This document shows, one piece after another, positions 34,220-43,422 of a stretch of DNA of 64,000 bases. Each line of letters opens with the position of its first letter. Position 1 is the first letter of the stretch. This DNA is from Christensenella minuta (lineage in GTDB: Bacteria; Bacillota; Clostridia; Christensenellales; Christensenellaceae). The stretch spans positions 1,197,585-1,261,584 of the forward strand of contig NZ_CP029256.1 of the NCBI RefSeq assembly GCF_003628755.1, read 5' to 3'. The notes below the pieces were generated by a model that was not told the origin of the DNA, did not search any database, and saw only the letters and a program-made list of their open reading frames with translations. Both the position numbers and the translations under genes were made by a program.

Positions 34220-34740
34220 GCCGCTAAATTATCATTTATCTTCTGCTTTAAAGCAATTCTTTCTGTAATTGCCTTATATCCGTCTACAATCTTTTTTTGC
34301 TTTTCATAGGGCGGAACTGGTAACTCTACCTTACACATTTCGTCCCAATCCATAACTTCTCGTACACTTCCGTGTGACTTAAAGCGGGCATACCTATCAA
34401 ATTCCGGTCTGCTAAACCAAAGCATTAAATACTCCGGAATAAGTTGTTTCTCATCTATTATCTCAAAGACTGTATAAACATTACTTACAAGTCCTTCCTC
34501 ATCATCTTCCAACAGAGCAATCCCTATTTTATCTCCTCGTCTTGATGTATCTGGAATATATGTAAACTGTCCTTTTTTTACCACTTTATATTTCTTAAAA
34601 TCCGTTCCAACTGTATTTGCAATAGATGGAATAAATTTCTTTTGAACAGAAACACCAAGTAAATTTTCTTCTTTTCCCTCAGAATTTCTAACATCAACCT
34701 GACGGATAAATTGCCCCAACTGTTTATAATTCGATTTCAT
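34216..34740 (-). CDS. hsdS: Type I specificity subunit, first half only (current orientation)
   Basis: A 174-residue protein containing only the first recognition domain and the hinge helix (KQKKIVDGYKAITERIALKQ, then KINDNLAA and stop). The ATG at 34740 has AAGGAG 7 nt upstream and overlaps the hsdM stop by 17 nt, so it is translationally coupled to hsdM. The stop falls inside repeat D, where the inverted C-D segment begins. Half-length S proteins can dimerise into working subunits in some systems, so it may be functional, dominant-negative or inactive. Flipping C-D restores full length. Confidence 0.88.
   Translation of the reverse strand: MKSNYKQLGQFIRQVDVRNSEGKEENLLGVSVQKKFIPSIANTVGTDFKKYKVVKKGQFTYIPDTSRRGDKIGIALLEDDEEGLVSNVYTVFEIIDEKQLIPEYLMLWFSRPEFDRYARFKSHGSVREVMDWDEMCKVELPVPPYEKQKKIVDGYKAITERIALKQKINDNLAA
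34219..34238 (-). repeat. hsdS inversion repeat D
   Basis: GCCGCTAAATTATCATTTAT on the + strand, inverse of C and nearly identical to B. It encodes the hinge and stop of the truncated hsdS on one strand and borders the stop of the silent half on the other. Confidence 0.85.
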
Positions 34741-36295
34741 ATCCCAACTCCTTAAATACAGCAAGCAAATCTGATTTGGATTTTTCCTCTTGAACAAGAA
34801 GTTCTTTAAGTTCTCCCTGCAATGACTTCATTTTTGTATCAAAGTCGATGTTCTCATCACGATTAACAAACTCAATATATCTGCTCGGCACAAGAGTAAA
34901 TCCTTTTTCCTTTACTTCATCAAAAGAAGCAGAATAACAAAACTCTGGTACATTCTCATAAGTTTCCTCATAGCCTTCCTGCTGCCAGTTATGATATACA
35001 CTTGTAACTTTGGCTCTATCCTCCTCTGTCAATTCAATGTACTTCTTCTCATAAGGACTGCCCATCTGTCGTAAATCCATAAAGAGTATTTCATCTTCTC
35101 GGTCACGATAGCGTTTGAGCTTTCCGTTCTGTTCCACAACACGAGCCTTTTTATTCTTATTGAGTACCCAAAGGGTAACGCTGATGTCAGTGGTGTAGAA
35201 AAGGTTTCTCGGAAGAATAATAATCGCTTCTACCAAGTGATTTTCTATAAGCTGCTGCCTGATTTTCAGCTCTGTACCATCATCAGATAATGCACCATTG
35301 GCAAGCAGAAAACCTGCCACACCGTTTTGTGAAAGTTTAGAAACAATATTCAGTATCCAACCATAGTTTGCGTTGCTTGTTGGTGGAACTTCATATCCAT
35401 TCCAACGAGGGTCGTCTACAAGCTCATTCTCGGCTCTCCACTGCTTCTGATTGAAAGGTGGGTTTGCCATAATGAAATCTGCTTTAAGGTCTTTGTGTTG
35501 GTCGTTGGTAAATGTATTGGCTGCCATCTCTCCAAGATTTGCAGAAATACCACGGATAGCTAAGTTCATTTTTGCCAGTTTGAAAGTGGTATTTGTGTAT
35601 TCCTGACCGTAAATAGACACTTTCTTTTTATTACCGCTATGTGCTTCTACGAACTTGATGGACTGCACAAACATGCCGCCCGAACCGCAACAAGGGTCAT
35701 AAAGTATTCCATCGTAAGGCTCAAGCATTTCGGCAATCAGATTTACAATACACTTTGGTGTGTAGAACTCTCCTTTACCTTTTCCTTCTGCAAGAGCAAA
35801 CTTACTAAGGAAATACTCATATACACGACCTATAATGTCGTTCTCTTTATCATCTGTATTGATACGATTGATTTCATCAAGCAAAGAAGCCAACTTTGCC
35901 GTATCAATATGTAAGCGGGAGTAATAGTTATCCGGCAAAGCACCTTTCAGTGCCGGGTTGTTCTTTTCAATCGTATAAAGTGCTGTATCTATCTTCAGGG
36001 CAATATCGTCCTGCTTTGCATTTTCAATAATGTACTTCCAACGGCTTTCTTCAGGCAGATAGAATACATTTTCCTGAGTATAAAACGGTTTCATATCCGC
36101 ATACTTTTCGCCGTGTGTAGCAATAATCTTATTACGGCATTCCTCAAACTTGTCACTGGCAAATTTAAGGAAGAATAAACTCAGAACAACGTGCTTATAC
36201 TCCGCAGGCTCAACAGAACCTCTCAGTTTATCAGCACTTTTCCAAAGTGCTTCTTCCATTGATATTTCTTTCTTTGGTTTAGCAGCCCTTGCCAT
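34724..36295 (-). CDS. hsdM: Type I modification methyltransferase subunit
   Basis: An N6-adenine methyltransferase of 523 residues. An N-terminal helical domain (EEALWKSADKLRGSVEPAEY) precedes the catalytic domain with the SAM site YDPCCGSGGMFVQ (near 190) and the catalytic FIMANPPFNQKQW (near 277). GKGKGEFYTPKCIVNLI is a hallmark of HsdM. Complete. It is first in the leftward hsdM-hsdS'-(invertible region)-hsdS-unknown-hsdR-mrr series and is preceded by a small XRE regulator. Confidence 0.95.
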   Translation of the reverse strand: MARAAKPKKEISMEEALWKSADKLRGSVEPAEYKHVVLSLFFLKFASDKFEECRNKIIATHGEKYADMKPFYTQENVFYLPEESRWKYIIENAKQDDIALKIDTALYTIEKNNPALKGALPDNYYSRLHIDTAKLASLLDEINRINTDDKENDIIGRVYEYFLSKFALAEGKGKGEFYTPKCIVNLIAEMLEPYDGILYDPCCGSGGMFVQSIKFVEAHSGNKKKVSIYGQEYTNTTFKLAKMNLAIRGISANLGEMAANTFTNDQHKDLKADFIMANPPFNQKQWRAENELVDDPRWNGYEVPPTSNANYGWILNIVSKLSQNGVAGFLLANGALSDDGTELKIRQQLIENHLVEAIIILPRNLFYTTDISVTLWVLNKNKKARVVEQNGKLKRYRDREDEILFMDLRQMGSPYEKKYIELTEEDRAKVTSVYHNWQQEGYEETYENVPEFCYSASFDEVKEKGFTLVPSRYIEFVNRDENIDFDTKMKSLQGELKELLVQEEKSKSDLLAVFKELGYEIEL

Positions 36296-36314
36296 CTATA
36301 ATTACCTCCGTGTT

Positions 36315-36524
36315 TTAATCTTCATCTAAAATAACTTCGCATATATCTCCGATGTCGCAGTGAAACACCTGACATATCCTCATCAGTACTTCAAGAGATA
36401 CCGGCTCATTCTTATTTATCTTCGTTGCAGCGTATGATGTAATTTCGGCTGCACGCATTAAATCCTGTCTTTTCATTTGATTGTCAATCATAAGTTTTTG
36501 AAGTTTGTTATAGCATATCTTCAT
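36315..36524 (-). CDS. Small Cro/CI-type regulator of the restriction locus
   Basis: A 69-residue helix-turn-helix protein (QMKRQDLMRAAEITSYAATK, then INKNEPVSLEVLMRICQVF), of the short Cro class common beside restriction-modification genes. ATG 36524 has AGAGGTG 6 nt upstream. It ends 19 nt before hsdM, so it probably controls its own operon, as C proteins do. Confidence 0.85.
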   Translation of the reverse strand: MKICYNKLQKLMIDNQMKRQDLMRAAEITSYAATKINKNEPVSLEVLMRICQVFHCDIGDICEVILDED

Positions 36525-36710
36525 CAGTAACACCTCTTCATCTTATAATTCTTCTTCGTTACAGTTAGTCATTTAACATTATATATTAAATTTTCAGGCA
36601 TTTCAAGATTTCAGGCAGAAATGTAACCTTTCAGACACTAAGGTGTCACTTTTTGCAAACACCTAATGCAACTCTTCTAAAGAATAATAAAAATGAGATG
36701 CCGAAGCACC

Positions 36711-36926
36711 TCAATTATACATTCTATTATTAACATTCAATGCAATCATTGCTATGACCTTTTCTATCGGCGGCTCTTTTCCGTCCGGTGCAACTGCTTT
36801 CCAAAAAGCTATTGCTTCTGGTTCAGCACTTTTCATTGCTTCCCGAATGGCAAACTGCATTTCCTCTTTTACTGCTTTTTCGGTTGTTCCATTTTCTTTT
36901 GCTATTTGTCTGAAAATGTCGTTCAC
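36711..36926 (-). CDS. Small Spo0A C-terminal-like protein
   Basis: A 71-residue protein (IFRQIAKENGTTEKAVKEEM; ends MIALNVNNRMYN). The pattern of a short helix, a 'GTT..AV..EMQ.AI..A' helix and a 'PP.EKVIAMIA' helix recalls small proteins annotated as Spo0A C-terminal or sporulation-initiation-factor-like on Clostridia elements. The resemblance is by memory and moderate. It may bind DNA. It lies alone between two XRE genes. Confidence 0.5.
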   Translation of the reverse strand: MNDIFRQIAKENGTTEKAVKEEMQFAIREAMKSAEPEAIAFWKAVAPDGKEPPIEKVIAMIALNVNNRMYN

Positions 36927-37081
36927 TTCTACTTCCTCCTATGTCTATTAGTATGTGTCTATCACTGACAGTTGTTGTTATAGCATATTCTCTCTGTCGA
37001 AGTCCCGAAAAATTTGTCGATAGCAGAAATTTTTTATACTGAAAAAAAGAAAGCTCGTCGATTAGGACGAACTTCTGTGTT

Positions 37082-37420
37082 TTATGGAAGTATTTGCTTT
37101 GACTGCTTCACAAGTGTATCTATGACTTCATAAATTCTGTTTCTATCTTCAGGAACAAGTTTTTCAAGCTTCTCATTCAGCATTGAGTTCTTGACTGTAT
37201 ATCCCGTTTCCAGAACATCTGTAAGAACCATATCCGATGATACACCTAAAGCATTTACTATCTTTATGAAAGTTTCGAGTGACGGAATTTTCTCTCCACG
37301 CTCAACCATACCAATATAATTTGTTGTCAAATCTGTTTTCTCAGCCAAATCTTCTTGGCGTAATTTCCTTGCAAGTCGGAACTTTCTTATATTCTTGCCG
37401 ATTGTATCGAGCTTCATCAC
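37082..37420 (-). CDS. XRE family transcriptional regulator
   Basis: A 112-residue protein with an N-terminal Cro/CI domain (IRKFRLARKLRQEDLAEKTD, then LTTNYIGMVERGEKIPSLE) and a short C-terminal helix pair. It is divergent from the rightward gene at 37643. The space between them holds two copies of ACTA(A/T)TAGT, the likely operators. Confidence 0.85.
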   Translation of the reverse strand: MMKLDTIGKNIRKFRLARKLRQEDLAEKTDLTTNYIGMVERGEKIPSLETFIKIVNALGVSSDMVLTDVLETGYTVKNSMLNEKLEKLVPEDRNRIYEVIDTLVKQSKQILP

Positions 37421-37446
37421 ATCACCTCCCTTAGTGTGTTTCCATA

Positions 37447-37513
37447 ACTAATAGTATAGGTTAAGTCGATTTCAAATCACACGCACCCAAAGGAAGTCAA
37501 ACCAACTATTAGT
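37447..37513. promoter_or_regulatory. Operator-like repeats between divergent genes
   Basis: ACTAATAGT (37447-37455) and ACTATTAGT (37505-37513) are near-palindromes, with a further half-site ACTATTTTT at 37525-37533. A rightward -10-like TATACT lies at 37538-37543. They suit binding by the adjacent XRE regulator to both promoters. The -35 regions are weak. Confidence 0.5.
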
Positions 37514-37642
37514 GATGATTCCCAACTATTTTTATGTTATACTATAAAAGTAGTAATTCACGATTGTTAATGGCGAAAGACAAATCACAACCCAAGAGCC
37601 AAGTTAAACAATCTCCATAGAATAAACTTAGGGGTAAAAGGA

Positions 37643-38095
37643 ATGGACGAACAAAAGATAATATTCAGTAATCGGTTTGAAAAAGAGAAATTTGAGGATT
37701 ACAAAACAGATTTGGGAACTGACAGCTCAGTCACTCCCGACTTTACGGAAGCTGATGATTTTTTTAAATTTATACAGAAGAACCGCAGAAGTGTTCCAAG
37801 TAAAGAGCGAATTGCTGACAAGGATAAATTTATCAAAACCGTTTACGAACTATCCAATAGCTTTGAAATTGACGCTGACCTGATAGAATTTGCCGAGGGA
37901 TATATCGCCAACATCTATGTAGATTATGCCTGCTACACTGGATATATCAAGAAGCTGTTAGCAATTCTTTTTATCCTTGCCGATGATATTTCCTTTTTAG
38001 ACGGCAGCAAAGAAAATGCCGATATGCTTTTCAGCTTCACTTATCACACACACCATATTTTCCTGAATAACAGAGAAACAACTGATTTCTCATAA
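37643..38095 (+). CDS. Hypothetical protein, divergent rightward gene in the ICE
   Basis: A 150-residue acidic protein with no recognised domain (FEDYKTDLGTDSSVTPDFTE; FAEGYIANIYVDYACYTGYI; KKLLAILFILADDISFLDGS). It looks globular and cytoplasmic. It is one of the few rightward genes of the element, has its own terminator at 38103-38132, and shares a control region with the XRE regulator, so it may be the target of that switch. Small proteins of this layout appear beside regulators on Clostridia elements, with no known role. Confidence 0.7.
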   Translation: MDEQKIIFSNRFEKEKFEDYKTDLGTDSSVTPDFTEADDFFKFIQKNRRSVPSKERIADKDKFIKTVYELSNSFEIDADLIEFAEGYIANIYVDYACYTGYIKKLLAILFILADDISFLDGSKENADMLFSFTYHTHHIFLNNRETTDFS

Positions 38096-38102
38096 TGTAC
38101 CC

Positions 38103-38132
38103 GATGGCTACTCAACTGAGCAGCCATCTTTT
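38103..38132 (+). terminator. Terminator of the rightward gene
   Basis: GATGGCT and AGCCATC form the stem, extended by CTCA/TGAG-type pairs, followed by TTTTC. Confidence 0.7.
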
Positions 38133-38137
38133 CAATT

Positions 38138-38156
38138 TTCCAGACACCGTCTGGAA
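38138..38156. terminator. Second terminator hairpin, between convergent genes
   Basis: TTCCAGAC and GTCTGGAA form a perfect 8-bp stem with a 3-nt loop, followed rightward by TTTTT. It lies 3 nt past the stop of the leftward wall-hydrolase gene, so it may serve both directions. Confidence 0.65.
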
Positions 38157-38159
38157 TTT

Positions 38160-39863
38160 TTAATATGCCGGAATACCGTATCCATAGATATTGCTGCTTC
38201 CGACTGCGTACTGTCTTTGCTTGCAGGCGTCGCCTGAGTTGCCCTCTACGGTATAAACTGTGCCATTCTCACACTTCTCTACGATACCAACGTGGTCTGT
38301 TGTACCGTCGCCTTCCCAATCAAAGAAGATAATATCTCCTACCTTTGGTTCATAAGTGCGGTCTTGCCATTTCCCATTTGACTTAAACCAGTTTGCACCA
38401 TCCACGCAACCTGCAAATTTCGGAACAAGTCCGCTTTCAATATACCCGCATTGGTCAGCACACCAAGATACGAAGCAGGCACACCATTCCACTCGACTGT
38501 TAAAGCCGTACCAACTCCAGTAAGGTTGTCCGCCCTGATTGCCTAGCTGTGTCAAGGCAACCTCAACAATCGCCTGATTACCTCCGGCAGTAAAGGCTCG
38601 CCCATACGGATAGTACCTCAGAACGTGAGCCGGATATTGGGTATCTCCATAACTGTCCCAACCAAGCCTTTGTGCCTGCTGAGTGGAAAACTCCACTGCA
38701 TTGGCATAAGAATAACCGCCGTAATTCGTTTTTGCCCAAGAAATATATCCATTACCGAAGTTGTAGCCTTGCAAGGCAAGTTTGATATGCTCCATATCAA
38801 TCGGACTTTCCACCTCTGCCGAGGTAAGAGCCGCTTTCAATTCCTGAACACCACACTGGATAGAATATTCAGGGTCTTTAATTCCATTAGGTTCGTGCGG
38901 ATACTTCGTATTGAAACTTCCTTCTGCTGCCTGCATAGGGTCAAGTCCTCTGCCGCCGCTTTCCTGCATCATAACCGCCTTGATAAGTTCTACATACTCA
39001 GGAATGCCGTACTCCTTGGCATACTTCTGTATGATAGGTTCATAGGCTTCTACCTCTGCACTTACCGGAGTATAGGAATTACTGTCACTTCCTCCTCCAA
39101 ACATTGCTACGGCAGCACCAAACAATACGACAATCATAATAATCAGCACCGCTATCCAACCGCCTGCTGCGATTGCTGCTACAAGTGCTTTTGTCCCTGC
39201 AATAATCGCTTTGACTGTCGCAACAGTAGCTTTCGCTGTCGCTTTGACGGTATCTGCTGTGGCTTTCGCCGCTTTCTTTGCCGCCTGAGCCGCTTTCTGT
39301 GTTGCTTTGGCTGTTGTTTTTGCTGTTTTCTGTGCTATAACGGCAGCTTCTTTTGTGGTCTTAATAGAAGTCTTTGCCGTTTGTTCAGCAGTCTTAACCG
39401 ACCTTTGAACAGTATTGGTTGCACCTTTCGATACGGTCTTGACTGTCGTATTTCCTGCCGACCTTGCAGACTGTTTAATTGTTTTCTCCGTACGCTCCAG
39501 AGTTCGGATGCTCTGTTTTCCGACAGGATTGACCGATTGTTTTTGAAGCTGCTTCTCTGCACGCTTGGTCTTGAAATTCTCAATTCCCCTTTTGGCTTTC
39601 TGATAATTCTGTCTTGTTTCACGCACACCCCATCTGCCGACTTTATCCGCACGGTATGCCGTTTCGTGAACAGTCCTATCCGTTGCCGCTTCGATTTTAT
39701 CGGAAGCATATTCCTCTGCGGAATTTTCCGAAGCGTTGGTGGAATGTTCTGCCTTATCTTTCGTCATCACATAGGCTTTCTTCATTCGCTCCGTGGCAAC
39801 TGCTGCCTTATTTATGGTCTTGATTGTACCTTTGCTTGTATCTCTTGTTTTTATATCAGCCAT
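38160..39863 (-). CDS. Conjugation cell-wall hydrolase: lysozyme-like plus CHAP
   Basis: A 567-residue protein like the lytic subunit of Tn916-type transfer machines (VirB1/Orf14 role). The N-terminal ~220 residues are Lys/Ala/Thr-rich and repeat-like (cytoplasmic or in the machine), followed by a membrane helix ([20 protein letters not shown], near 230-252). A lysozyme-like domain follows (residues about 280-400, with the catalytic Glu in [19 protein letters not shown]), then a CHAP amidase domain (residues about 440-567, catalytic Cys in [14 protein letters not shown] and His in [10 protein letters not shown]). It opens the wall for the pilus or channel. Confidence 0.92.
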   Translation of the reverse strand: MADIKTRDTSKGTIKTINKAAVATERMKKAYVMTKDKAEHSTNASENSAEEYASDKIEAATDRTVHETAYRADKVGRWGVRETRQNYQKAKRGIENFKTKRAEKQLQKQSVNPVGKQSIRTLERTEKTIKQSARSAGNTTVKTVSKGATNTVQRSVKTAEQTAKTSIKTTKEAAVIAQKTAKTTAKATQKAAQAAKKAAKATADTVKATAKATVATVKAIIAGTKALVAAIAAGGWIAVLIIMIVVLFGAAVAMFGGGSDSNSYTPVSAEVEAYEPIIQKYAKEYGIPEYVELIKAVMMQESGGRGLDPMQAAEGSFNTKYPHEPNGIKDPEYSIQCGVQELKAALTSAEVESPIDMEHIKLALQGYNFGNGYISWAKTNYGGYSYANAVEFSTQQAQRLGWDSYGDTQYPAHVLRYYPYGRAFTAGGNQAIVEVALTQLGNQGGQPYWSWYGFNSRVEWCACFVSWCADQCGYIESGLVPKFAGCVDGANWFKSNGKWQDRTYEPKVGDIIFFDWEGDGTTDHVGIVEKCENGTVYTVEGNSGDACKQRQYAVGSSNIYGYGIPAY

Positions 39864-39902
39864 CGGTTTCCTCCTTTCTCGAAAAATAATAGAGAGTGGG
39901 GT

Positions 39903-40670
39903 TTAATCCACTCTCTTAGCGACAACAACAAGCCTGCCATTGCTTCTTGAATATTCACAAGTAGAAAGAGAAATCAGCCTGTCGCCATACTCTGCCGATA
40001 CTCCGGTATCATACAGAGAAAGTTCCTTGCACTTAGCAACATACGCATCAAACTCTGTCGCATTTTCTGCGTCCGTAAACTCATAATACTTAAAGCTATC
40101 GGAGCTGTTTGTATAAACAACCGTCTTAAAGACTGCAATCACTTCATACTGGTGTCTGTCCGTCAGTGTATCAAAAGTAATATCCTTATGTTCTTCCCAA
40201 AAGCTTTTATTTCTGTACTTCATCAGTCCCGTAAACATAGAACCGTCATTCATGTGGTGTCCGTAAATAATGATGTTGTCTGAAGGTTTCTGCACATCAC
40301 AATTTTCCTGCACATATGGACAGCCATAAGCAGAATAGGTCTTATCAAACTTGTGCTTCAGGTAGAAGTTCGGCTCATTTACAGACTGCACGACCGGATA
40401 GTTGATATTGGTATCCTCAACCTTTATCCAACCCACCATATCCTCATTCTGCCGATAGAGTTCAAGATATTCCGCAAGATAGTCCTTATCTTCCGAAAAC
40501 GTCACGCCCTCATTTTCCTTTGGCGGCTCGTCCTCCACAATCTCCGCAAGGTTATCATAGACTTCATTCTGCTTGGCAGAGTCAATGTGATTACGGATAA
40601 TAAAGAAGGTGCTTACAGACAACACTACCGTAAACACCACCGCAATAATAATATAGATTTTTCTGCTCAT
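39903..40670 (-). CDS. srtB: Class B sortase
   Basis: A membrane-anchored transpeptidase of 255 residues that links surface proteins to the wall. One N-terminal helix (residues about 5-24). The active site is intact: His in IIIYGHHMNDGSMF (near 138), Cys in ISLSTCEYSRSNGR (near 238) and the Arg just after it. Spacing and sequence are class B. The likely substrate on this element is the Cna-B surface protein at 60063, whose signal PKTGDD resembles the (S/P)PxTG signals used by clostridial SrtB. It lies between the wall hydrolase and the DUF6075 gene in the transfer operon. Confidence 0.93.
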   Translation of the reverse strand: MSRKIYIIIAVVFTVVLSVSTFFIIRNHIDSAKQNEVYDNLAEIVEDEPPKENEGVTFSEDKDYLAEYLELYRQNEDMVGWIKVEDTNINYPVVQSVNEPNFYLKHKFDKTYSAYGCPYVQENCDVQKPSDNIIIYGHHMNDGSMFTGLMKYRNKSFWEEHKDITFDTLTDRHQYEVIAVFKTVVYTNSSDSFKYYEFTDAENATEFDAYVAKCKELSLYDTGVSAEYGDRLISLSTCEYSRSNGRLVVVAKRVD

Positions 40671-40676
40671 TTTCTC

Positions 40677-41078
40677 TTACCTTTCCATATCGTTTCTCTT
40701 AGGTGGAGTCAAATCTCTGCAATACTCCGGATACCTCAACTTGATACCCTCCATAAAATACGGAGCATATCCGCAACAGAACAGTTCCTCCGGTGTATAG
40801 AGATTTTCCCTGCCTTCTTCCGTAAATCCATTCCAGAGATTAAAGGCAAGGTGGCAGACCTTGACTGTGCCACTTGTCTGCCAACCGCCGTGCATACCTT
40901 CCGGTATGATACAGTCCCTCTTGAAATCAAACATCTTTCCGATGTTCATTCTCGTTTCTTCTGAAATACCCATCACATAGAAAAATGCTCTGTGATAGCA
41001 GTCATTGACTTTACACTTATCCAGATTTTCCAATACAAAATCTCTGTGTGCAGCATTGCGAAATTGAATTTTAGACAT
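40677..41078 (-). CDS. DUF6075 family protein
   Basis: A 133-residue protein of a conserved element-borne family of unknown function (FRNAAHRDFVLENLDKCKVN; GTVKVCHLAFNLWNGFTE; ELFCCGYAPYFMEGIKLRYP). No membrane helix or catalytic motif that I can name. It is always near VirB4 in such elements as far as I recall, and lies 13 nt after VirB4 here. May be an accessory regulator of transfer. Confidence 0.75.
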   Translation of the reverse strand: MSKIQFRNAAHRDFVLENLDKCKVNDCYHRAFFYVMGISEETRMNIGKMFDFKRDCIIPEGMHGGWQTSGTVKVCHLAFNLWNGFTEEGRENLYTPEELFCCGYAPYFMEGIKLRYPEYCRDLTPPKRNDMER

Positions 41079-41091
41079 TATAAATCCCTCC

Positions 41092-43422
41092 TTATGCTTC
41101 GCCCGGCTTGGTCGTCATCAGTTTATAAAGTTTCGTGTTCTTAGGGAATTTGTTTGCAAACGGTACAAGAGAACTTCCCACCTTGATAAGTCCGTGTCCT
41201 GCTTCCACATTCGTGATATAGGACATCTGAAGGTCGGAAATATTCAGAAGTTTTGCAAGCTCAAGCCTGTCTGTGGAAGCCTGATTCAGCATAATGATAA
41301 ACTCTGAGTTTGCAAGCATTGTTCTCGCTGTGTGGCTCTGCAAAAGGTCATCGACGTTCTGGGTAATTCCACTTGCGTATGCACCGTATTTTCTCACACG
41401 CTTCCACAAGGTAAAGAGGAAGTTTGCAGAATATTCGTGCTGGAACAGAAGATAAATCTCATCAATGAAGATAAAGGTATTCTTACCCTTTGCACGGTTC
41501 TGTGTGATACGGTTCAGGATAGAGTCAAGGACAACAAGCATACCAATCGGCATAAGCTGTTTACCCAAGTCAAGAATGTCATAGCAGATAAGGCGGTTAT
41601 TGGTATCCACATTCGTCTGCTTTGCAAAAGTGTTCAGAGAACCATGCGTAAAAAGCTCAATAGCAAGTGCCAGTTCCTTTGCTTCCGGTTCGTCCTGCTG
41701 CAAAAGTTCTGCCCTGAAATCCTGCAAGGTCGGTATATGTCCCTGATAGTCATTCTGCTGATAACTGCGGTACACGCTTGCCGTGCAACGGTCAATGATA
41801 GACTTCTGCTTTGCTCCGAGATTTGTTCCGCCGATGAGCTGTTCACAAAGGGACATAATGAACTCAGATTTCAAAATGACAGGGTTTGCACCGTCGCCGT
41901 AATCCTTATTCATATCCATTGCATTGATGTGATTGTCGGAAGTAGCAGAAATATTGATTACTTCTCCGCCCATCGCATTGACAAGCTGTGAATACTCTCG
42001 TTCAGGGTCGATAATGATAATATCCGCATCTGAAGAAAGCACCTGATTGATGATTTCTCCCTTTGCCGCAAATGACTTACCGCCACCGGATACACCGAGA
42101 ATAAAGGAGTTACCATTCAAAAGCTGCTTACGGTCTGCGATAATCATATTTTTGCTGATAACATTCTGACCGTAATAGATACCGTTCTCGTGGAAAATAT
42201 CCTGCACCCTGAATGGGATAAATACCGAAAGACTCTCCGTTGTAAGTGTTCTGAACGCATCAATCTTTCTTGTTCCAAACGGCATTACCGTGTTGAGTCC
42301 ATCTACCTGCTGAAATCTCAGTGTTGCAAACTGGCAAAGATGTTTTCTTGCTGTGGTAAGCAATGCTTCCGTATCATTCTCAAGCTGTTCCTTACTGTCT
42401 GCTGTAATAGCCATTGTGATAACAGCGAACATCATTCTCTGGTCACGGGTCGTAAGGTCATCGAGGAACTCTTTCATTTCTTTCTTCTGCTGCTCCATAT
42501 CATACGGAACAGTTGCAGAGAAGTTGTTATTGGCATTCTGCCTACGCTGCCAGTTTGTAATATTGGTTTCCACACCAAGCAGACGGTTTTCTGCTTCCTT
42601 TACTGCTTCATCAGTCGGAACAGGAACAATATCAATAGACATCATCAGATTTCTGTTCATATCCGTAAGTTCCGCTACCATACTGTCTTTGATATAGGAC
42701 GCATATTCACGAAGAAAAAGGACTCTTCCATAACGGTTTCCCATCTTGAAATAGTCCTTTTCAAATTCCATTGTGTCGGGGCAGATATAATCCTTAAAAT
42801 CGTGTCCCTTTTTTCTTGTTTCCTTAATATCAAAGTGGAAAGAGCTTTCTTCTCCCACACGATAGAAGTCGTGGAAAATACGAAGTCTTTCGTCTGTTTC
42901 CAGTTCCACACACTTACTTCCAAGCCTGCCGAAGTGAGCAATCAAATCTGCACCGACACGGGCAAAATAAGTTCTTGCGTCCTCCACACTCTTTTTGTTG
43001 ATGGAAATGGTAATATACTTATCCTGAACAATGGAGTTTGCACCCGTTGCCTTATCAAGAAGCATTTTGTTGTATTCCTCTCGATACTCGTCCAGATTAT
43101 CTCCGGTTGTCGGAATAAGGATTGTCTGCTCAAAATCCAGTCTGTTGAGCCGACGATTATTGATTGTGATTTTTGTCGTTGCACCACTGTCAAGAGAGTT
43201 CAGAAGTTCGGAATATTCAAGGAACATCGCTTCCTTATCCTCACGGCTCGCCACTGCATAGTTAATATCCGTAAAGCGGTAGGTCTTTGAATATTTATCC
43301 TTTCCCACTTTGAAAATGCCATCATCAAAGATAGCTGCCACGGGAATCACGTCCTGCACCCCTTTCGGTACAACAAATTTTTCTTTATCCTGCTTAAACA
43401 GGTTCGTAAGAGTCTTAATCAT
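41092..43422 (-). CDS. VirB4-type conjugation ATPase
   Basis: The main energy-supplying ATPase of the mating channel, 776 residues. N-terminal ~400 residues (KYSKTYRFTDINYAVASRED) are the VirB4-specific domain. Walker A is ILGVSGGGKSFAAKGE (near 446), Walker B is DADIIIIDPEREYSQL then FIFIDEIYLLFQHE (near 655), and SGITQNVDDLL is the family's ITQ motif. It overlaps the PrgI gene by 8 nt, a conserved pairing. Length and motifs complete. Confidence 0.95.
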   Translation of the reverse strand: MIKTLTNLFKQDKEKFVVPKGVQDVIPVAAIFDDGIFKVGKDKYSKTYRFTDINYAVASREDKEAMFLEYSELLNSLDSGATTKITINNRRLNRLDFEQTILIPTTGDNLDEYREEYNKMLLDKATGANSIVQDKYITISINKKSVEDARTYFARVGADLIAHFGRLGSKCVELETDERLRIFHDFYRVGEESSFHFDIKETRKKGHDFKDYICPDTMEFEKDYFKMGNRYGRVLFLREYASYIKDSMVAELTDMNRNLMMSIDIVPVPTDEAVKEAENRLLGVETNITNWQRRQNANNNFSATVPYDMEQQKKEMKEFLDDLTTRDQRMMFAVITMAITADSKEQLENDTEALLTTARKHLCQFATLRFQQVDGLNTVMPFGTRKIDAFRTLTTESLSVFIPFRVQDIFHENGIYYGQNVISKNMIIADRKQLLNGNSFILGVSGGGKSFAAKGEIINQVLSSDADIIIIDPEREYSQLVNAMGGEVINISATSDNHINAMDMNKDYGDGANPVILKSEFIMSLCEQLIGGTNLGAKQKSIIDRCTASVYRSYQQNDYQGHIPTLQDFRAELLQQDEPEAKELALAIELFTHGSLNTFAKQTNVDTNNRLICYDILDLGKQLMPIGMLVVLDSILNRITQNRAKGKNTFIFIDEIYLLFQHEYSANFLFTLWKRVRKYGAYASGITQNVDDLLQSHTARTMLANSEFIIMLNQASTDRLELAKLLNISDLQMSYITNVEAGHGLIKVGSSLVPFANKFPKNTKLYKLMTTKPGEA

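Noticed and set aside
31338-34238. The four repeats as a CRISPR array or insertion-sequence ends
   Set aside because: Only four copies, in alternating orientation, each inside hsdS coding sequence and separated by hundreds of bases; the inversion reading explains all of them.
38625-39950. A 441-codon rightward frame opposite the wall-hydrolase gene
   Set aside because: Very Cys/Arg/Phe-rich and without domain likeness. It is the complement of the Lys/Ala-rich repeats of the real leftward gene.
42190-43290. A 366-codon rightward frame opposite VirB4
   Set aside because: Shadow of the well-supported VirB4 gene; implausible composition and no ribosome binding site.
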